A stretch of DNA of 64,000 bases from positions 8,625,001 through 8,689,000 of the forward strand of contig NC_091123.1 in the NCBI RefSeq assembly GCF_040183065.1, in the 5' to 3' direction. The position numbers and the translations under genes are program-made. Of this stretch, positions 59,205 through 64,000 are shown piece by piece. This DNA is from Periplaneta americana. Lineage: Eukaryota > Arthropoda > Insecta > Blattodea > Blattidae. The number at the start of each line of letters is the position of its first letter. The first letter of the stretch is position 1. Below the pieces are notes generated by a model, which had not been told where the DNA came from, ran no database searches, and saw only the letters and a list, made by a program, of their open reading frames with translations.

Positions 59205-59475
59205 GTACTTGATGTTCGTTATTCACCCATGAAGCTAGTTGCGTAGTCCAGTCGTTGCCCAGAGTGCGCCATAAGAGACTGGTGTACGCTACACGCGCTG
59301 TGAGATGAGATGGTAATGGAGACTTGTTGGGATGCCACAGGGGATCCGGAGCTCTCGGAGAAATCTGTGTTACTTGGACCATGGGTTGTCCAATACAAGT
59401 TATAAATGCGGAGGGGTACACCGGGTATGGAACTCGGGTCCACAACGTCCTAGCCACTAGACCACCGTGACAGCT
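59205..59475 (-). mobile_element. tRNA-derived SINE, family I
   Basis: Minus strand: GTCACGGTGGTCTAGTGGCT head and CCCGAGTTCCATACCCGG in B-box position, then a GC-rich body to about 59205. Single copy in this window. Confidence 0.55.
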
Positions 59476-59479
59476 TGGT

Positions 59480-60550
59480 CCGAAAAATTTATAAATTCAT
59501 TCTGTGTTTCTGGGACGTCCCATTGAAGAAATAACTATCCAGTGAAGCATGACACATGTAACAGATTGATCACTCTTATGAGCTTTGAAGACAACAACTT
59601 TTATCAGTTTCACTATCTGCCATCTAGCGACCGACAGTATAAGAAGTCACGTTATAGCTCCCATTTGAATTGCATGGAGCAACTGTACTTCCATCTAGCG
59701 TTCGTTACTAATCGACAGTGGCGAACCTGGTGGTTGTTCTCTTCTACATGTTACCGTTTTTAACATGGGGATGGCTAATCTTTTACATGTGTGATCAGGA
59801 CTTTCCAGGCAGACAGAGATAGTTCAACTTGCATCTGTGCACAGAGAATCATTTCTCAGGGACAATTTTTAAAATTTCATTCCATTTAGATTAAAGAGTA
59901 AAATTTTCTTCGTGTCACGTTGCTATTTTTTTTAAGTCACATATTTCTTCAAACAAGAAATTTCATCAAATTGTTTTCATCCAGATGAAGTCGATTTATT
60001 CGTATATTTGAAGAAAAATAAAGGTGTCTCCTAAAATTTTTCTCTTTCTGGTAGAAATCTCAGTTAATATGCGTACATACCATAGATATCTTATCTTGTG
60101 AATGAATAACCCAGACACTGAGATATTCTACAACATTTTGATAGAATTCACAAGAGACACTGAGAAATTGTGTTGTAAAATTGGAACCATCTCCTTCCAA
60201 AGATGCCGAAAAATACTTAATGTATGATTAAATAAATTTATCTTCTTTTCTGGAGTTCAGTTTTTCTGTTAAACTTGATAACAATATGGGGGACTCGACT
60301 GCATGTATGACCTCACCTAGAGTTTGGTGCAAGCTTTGTTCTGGCCAACTTGACCAAACAGGAGACGCGTGAGCAGACAAACACTTCGCTTGCTAGATAC
60401 GCACGTCATACGCTACTGTAAAAACTCCAGTAATACTTAACCTTGTAGCCTCCTGACACAGAGTATGGTCCCTAGTGATGGTAAATTATTATTTCATATC
60501 TGAACCTCTTTGCAGAATAATAGAATAGCTAGGCTATGTTTCTGTTCCGA
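59480..60550. other. Non-coding stretch
   Basis: No gene or element recognised. Confidence 0.4.
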
Positions 60551-60553
60551 GAA

Positions 60554-60985
60554 TCTGTATATATAATTTGAACTGGTAATGGAAATTACGGGAAAACGGC
60601 TGAACGGATTTTAATAGTGACCCCTCATTTTCATGCCTGGCATTCAAAGTTTTTCGGAAAAGTGGTAGTTTTCAGTGAAATGTCAATTTTCCTACATAAT
60701 TTTCCTATTTTCCAAAATCCATCTGTTGTCAGTTTTGAGAACTAATTTTATTGAATCACGGCCGACTTGATTGAATTTCAGAACAAAACACACACTACAA
60801 TAAACAATAGGCTATTACACGAAGGCCATGACCTGCAGGATTGCCGACATATTTAGAGCTCAATTCAATTTGTTATTAAAAACTGATTCTGCAGTGTATA
60901 ATTTTCTGAGTACAGCTATGTATTGGATATTCAAATCTACGAAACCTGAGGTGGTTTGATGACATTATTACCATTAGAAATTAAA
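60554..60985 (+). mobile_element. Helitron-like 5' end
   Basis: TCTGTATATATAATTTGAAC followed by GGGAAAACGGCTGAACGG. A TC start after A plus this phrase is common in insect Helitrons and their non-autonomous relatives. No CTRR 3' end or hairpin could be assigned, so the right boundary is a guess. Confidence 0.35.
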
Positions 60986-60989
60986 TATT

Positions 60990-61840
60990 ATTATAGCTAA
61001 TATCATGACGTGACTATTTTTCATTAATTATACATATTAATGCTATATTGATGATATGAAAGTGAAACGTTTTGAGGTTTTGTAAGTAAATGTAGAGAAT
61101 ATCTTTATTTAGATCTTCATTTCTATAATTTACTGAATGACTGCTATATATAACTACAAAACTTAAGTAAGATAATAATATTGTTATTAAAAATAAATTA
61201 TTTTTATACTTATTAAACCAGTGGGGTTGGGTTTTTTTCATATACTTAATGGCGGTGTAGTGTAGATATTGATATGTGTCATTGTCTTCAGTATTGGCTC
61301 GAGAGAGCGCATAAATTACAGTTCCTAAGGAAAGATAAAAAGATATTACTTACTGATAAAATAAGAGGCCTAGAAAATTTTGTAGTCTCCAGATCATTTC
61401 AGCAAGATCTCTTAGTAGGATAAAATGATTTTACGCTCTACATTTTAAGTTCTACATGCAGCAGCTATACGAAAATACTATTGATCGAAAGCTTAGCAAA
61501 CCTGAAATTTTTTTAACTTTTGCCTACAATCCACAATGACCTGAAATAGCTACTGCTATCGTCCTGACATAGATACTTGCGTTTTCACGTTGAAACTCAA
61601 AAACTGAAGTTGGATAGGTTCAAGAAAAAGTATTTGGCCTAAAAAAATCCATTCAGAGGGAGTATGTTTCATTATTATGGAAGCAAATAACTATCAAAAA
61701 GACAAGTATTCTTCATTGAAAATAAATCTGAAAAATTTTCATTTGAACGTCTAACGAACTTAGTTGCAGCAGCATTTGCTGCACAAGCCACTAGTATAAC
61801 TATAATCCAGGAGATAATATTTGAAATGAATTACGCTGTG
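60990..61840. other. AT-rich non-coding stretch
   Basis: Nothing recognised. Confidence 0.4.
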
Positions 61841-61844
61841 CAAG

Positions 61845-62180
61845 TACGTTTGTTTACCGTCCCGCACGGACTGCGGCCTTCAAGTAAATGCAGCAGGAGA
61901 AAGTAACTGGACGCGTCGGTCGCCGGGAACTGCGCCGCGGTGAAGGATGCCAGCAGCTCTGTGAGAGTGAATCTGCGGTTCCCACGTGTAAATAAACAAG
62001 CAGGAGCGCAGCGCCGTGTTACATAAAACAGTTTTATTGTCAAATAGTTGCTGAACAATCGGACGTGTTCTCACGGGACGCGATTGTGTGATGTCGCTCA
62101 CGCAACAACGGCGTTCACATCGCCTGCAACACCGTCATTATCGCTAATTGCAAGAGGAAGTGGAGGCCGCGAGGTAGCAA
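61845..62180. other. CpG-rich island without a clear gene
   Basis: Contains GGACGCGTCGGTCGCCGGGA and GCGCAGCGCCGTGTT. Minus-strand frames of 73-75 codons cross it but show no domain. Candidate promoter or enhancer of an alternative first exon, by composition only. Confidence 0.35.
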
Positions 62181-62209
62181 CCATACAGGGGAACTTGTGT
62201 GCCTCGTAT

Positions 62210-62590
62210 GCACATCAAACGAACTTAATTTCCTTATGCCACTGAGTATTTTTATGATTTCGTATCCTAGCAACCACTTTTATTTATCTCAACGCCACAT
62301 AATAAGACTGACTCTAAGGCACGATTGTATTAGTGCAGCGTTTACTTACGTCAGTTTTATTATCACAGTCTAGTATATATAGTCGCGAAGCTCAATACGT
62401 AGGGAATATACATCCGTAGATAGTTACTAACCACTAGGATTGCTACTATCGCTTCATTACAGACAATGCGAAATAGTACCGGCACGTCTATTGTTCCTAG
62501 TACCCTCAACAACTCAAGCTTCGTGACTGTATATACTAGACTGTGGTATTATCACAATTTAGTATCCTAGCAACCATAATTATGGTCCTT
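62210..62590 (-). repeat. Inverted relative of the 7.7-8.6 kb repeat family
   Basis: Plus-strand GATTTCGTATCCTAGCAACC at 62258 and AGTATCCTAGCAACCATAAT at 62561 are complements of the TGGTTGCTAGGATACGAAAT marker at 8302. It is interrupted by a TIR element at 62367-62546. Confidence 0.75.
62367..62546. mobile_element. 180-bp TIR element nested in a dispersed repeat
   Basis: The left end AGTCTAGTATATATAGTCGC mirrors the right end, which reads inward AGTCTAGTATATACAGTCAC; both continue GAAGCTT/GAAGCTC. TATTATCAC is repeated at 62358-62366 and 62547-62555. Related repeat units at 8440-8460 show the uninterrupted sequence (GTGATAATACTAAAACTGAC), supporting insertion here. Confidence 0.82.
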
Positions 62591-63105
62591 AGAATACCTT
62601 CACGCAAATAGGAGCGGAGTCTGTGCCGCAGTGTATTGCGGGCAGCATCAGCTCGAGCCCGCTAAGGGGTAAGATGCTCGTGGTACAAGGTAGAGTAGAG
62701 TTTAGATAGAATTGATCCCTTCTCTGCAAGCGATTGCTAGCTTCGTTCATCCAACACCTCCCCCCAGAGCGATCATTGGCCCTTGCCTCCCACATACCAC
62801 TTGCGCAGAGGTCTCTCTCTACTCTACAGATTCCTGGGACGGATCATAGTTAACATAGATTGTGTTAACGCCACATAACAAGAGGTTCAAGAAAATTGTA
62901 ATAATTTTATCAATAATGCACATTGTGTGAACTTAATGGAGGCGTTTAGAGAAAATATGACATTTTTGGGGAAAATGAATTTTTTTTGTAAATGGTTCCT
63001 AATATCCTACTCTTACATGTTGTCAAAGTTTCGAGTGTGTAAGACGATTGGAAACCCTCCTAATAACATCATAATTAAATGTCTGTAAGTATCAACTCTA
63101 GAAAA
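62590..63105. other. Non-coding stretch
   Basis: No gene; a degenerate unit of the same dispersed repeat may continue near 62845-62890 (GTGTTAACGCCACATAACAA). Confidence 0.35.
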
Positions 63106-63107
63106 AA

Positions 63108-63297
63108 AAAATATATTATATTATATTATATTATATTATATTATATTATATTATATTATATTATATTATATTGTATTGTATTATATTATATTATATTATA
63201 TTATATTATATTATATTATATTATATTATATTATATTATATTATATTATATTATATTATATTATATTATATTATATTATATTATATTATATTATATT
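63108..63297. repeat. (TTATA)n pentanucleotide array
   Basis: About 37 ATTAT units with two ATTGT variants at 63172-63180; the ILYYIILYYI frame is an artefact. Confidence 0.95.
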
Positions 63298-63299
63298 CA

Positions 63300-64000
63300 C
63301 TATACCACACTTAACAATTTTGTGCTTGTAGCTCTCTAGCTTTTAAAAGAAAACATACATATGTGGCACAAATGAAATAATTTTTAGAAACTGCTATGGT
63401 TAGCCTATTTGCCATTTTTTCTGTGTAATCTGGAATTATTAAAAAAATGAATGCATAGTTCTCTTCCTAATATAGCAATGGTAAGTCTACTTTATAAAAT
63501 TATTCAGAAAACTTGTATGAGAAGTGGAATTTGGAAAATTTCCCCCTTTTAAAAAATAAGCGTAGGATGAGAGTCAAATTTGGACAACTATTAGTTTGAT
63601 AAGATACATATGTGTATGAGAGCGAAAGCTGTACCTAAAAATTGTGGAAAATTTAATTTTCTTTATAGTCCTCCTTTAACAGCGATTTCCTTATGTCAGT
63701 TTTAGTACGAGTATATTAAAATCGTTCAATTAATGTCCTAGTTGCGGGCTTTGTGTTAGATACATATTTGCACGCATCAATACTTGTAATGTCAAGCGGT
63801 GTTGTCAGATTTCCATTGTAAAGATTACTCCTAGTTACAATTTAGTACTTTTATCTCGGCATCAGTACATTGATTTCTGTCTCCACCATGCACAATAAAT
63901 TTTAAGATATGAGATGACTTTTAATTTTAATTAAGATTAAAATCACTAATCTTTTTGTCATAAACCATCTCGAGATATGAGAACGTTATACATTTCACGT
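63300..64000. other. AT-rich non-coding end of window
   Basis: No gene or element recognised. Confidence 0.4.

Noticed and set aside
63079..63339. 86-codon ILYYI-repeat frame
   Set aside because: Direct translation of the (TTATA)n array.
1..64000. CRISPR array, bacterial operon or prophage
   Set aside because: No spaced identical repeats, no ribosome-binding-site/ORF packing; the only long repeats are tandem or dispersed transposons of eukaryotic type.

Overview
The window looks like a piece of a large, AT-rich, repeat-laden arthropod genome, most likely an insect of the cockroach/termite type. That assignment is an inference from the style of the LINE and tRNA-derived SINE families and from the very large introns; it was not verified. 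There is no operon-like packing, no run of bacterial-type ORFs, and only one stretch of about 320 bases that reads unmistakably as conserved protein.

That stretch (14862-15180, + strand) is an internal coding exon of protein kinase N (Pkn/PKN), carrying the first HR1 (Rho/Rac-binding) repeat. It has a clean acceptor and donor and is far GC-richer than its surroundings. No other Pkn exon was recognised. If the gene continues beyond both edges, the window is essentially one Pkn exon between an intron piece of at least 14.8 kb upstream and one of up to 48.8 kb downstream. Weaker gene candidates are a possible minus-strand terminal exon (22033-22239, with coding-like codons, an AATAAA 30 bases downstream and a perfect RFX X-box palindrome over its ATG), a possible 47-base microexon (37489-37535) in the right phase to follow the Pkn exon, and a possible decayed membrane-protein ORF (3452-3727, running into 3697-4029 in another frame).

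The rest is transposon-derived or simple-sequence DNA. From left to right: LINE 3' ends and a SINE (0.9-2.9 kb); a hairpin element (4 kb); a degenerate ~150-bp repeat field (7.7-8.6 kb) with an inverted relative at 62.2-62.6 kb; a dimeric tRNA-SINE (9.2-9.6 kb); TIR elements (10.0-10.6 and 11.0-11.3 kb); a LINE ORF2 tail (12.0-12.5 kb); the Pkn exon (14.9 kb); a (GATAT)n array (20.6 kb); SINEs (23.5-24 kb); a TIR element and LINE tail (26.4-27.2 kb); a 516-bp TIR element with an adjacent SINE (28.4-29.5 kb); a LINE carrying a nested MITE (31.4-32.3 kb); SINEs (33.8-35.4 kb); a complete non-autonomous hAT element with an 8-bp target duplication (36.3-37.2 kb); a 1.4-kb minisatellite interrupted by a SINE (38.8-40.2 kb); a 1.7-kb ATGG-type minisatellite (41.5-43.3 kb); SINEs and a mariner-type transposase wreck (45.9-51.1 kb); a second hAT element with an 8-bp duplication (52.3-53.1 kb); a large inverted repeat and a TIR element with a nested SINE (54.4-55.6 kb); a hAT transposase remnant (57.3-57.8 kb); and a (TTATA)n array (63.1-63.3 kb).

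The SINE families have different tRNA-like heads but share a related 3' domain ending in a motif like GCGTCGTTAAATAA, which suggests a SINE superfamily mobilised by one LINE partner. Several nested insertions have readable target-site duplications, so relative ages of elements can be ordered. No CRISPR array, rRNA, functional tRNA gene or virus was seen.
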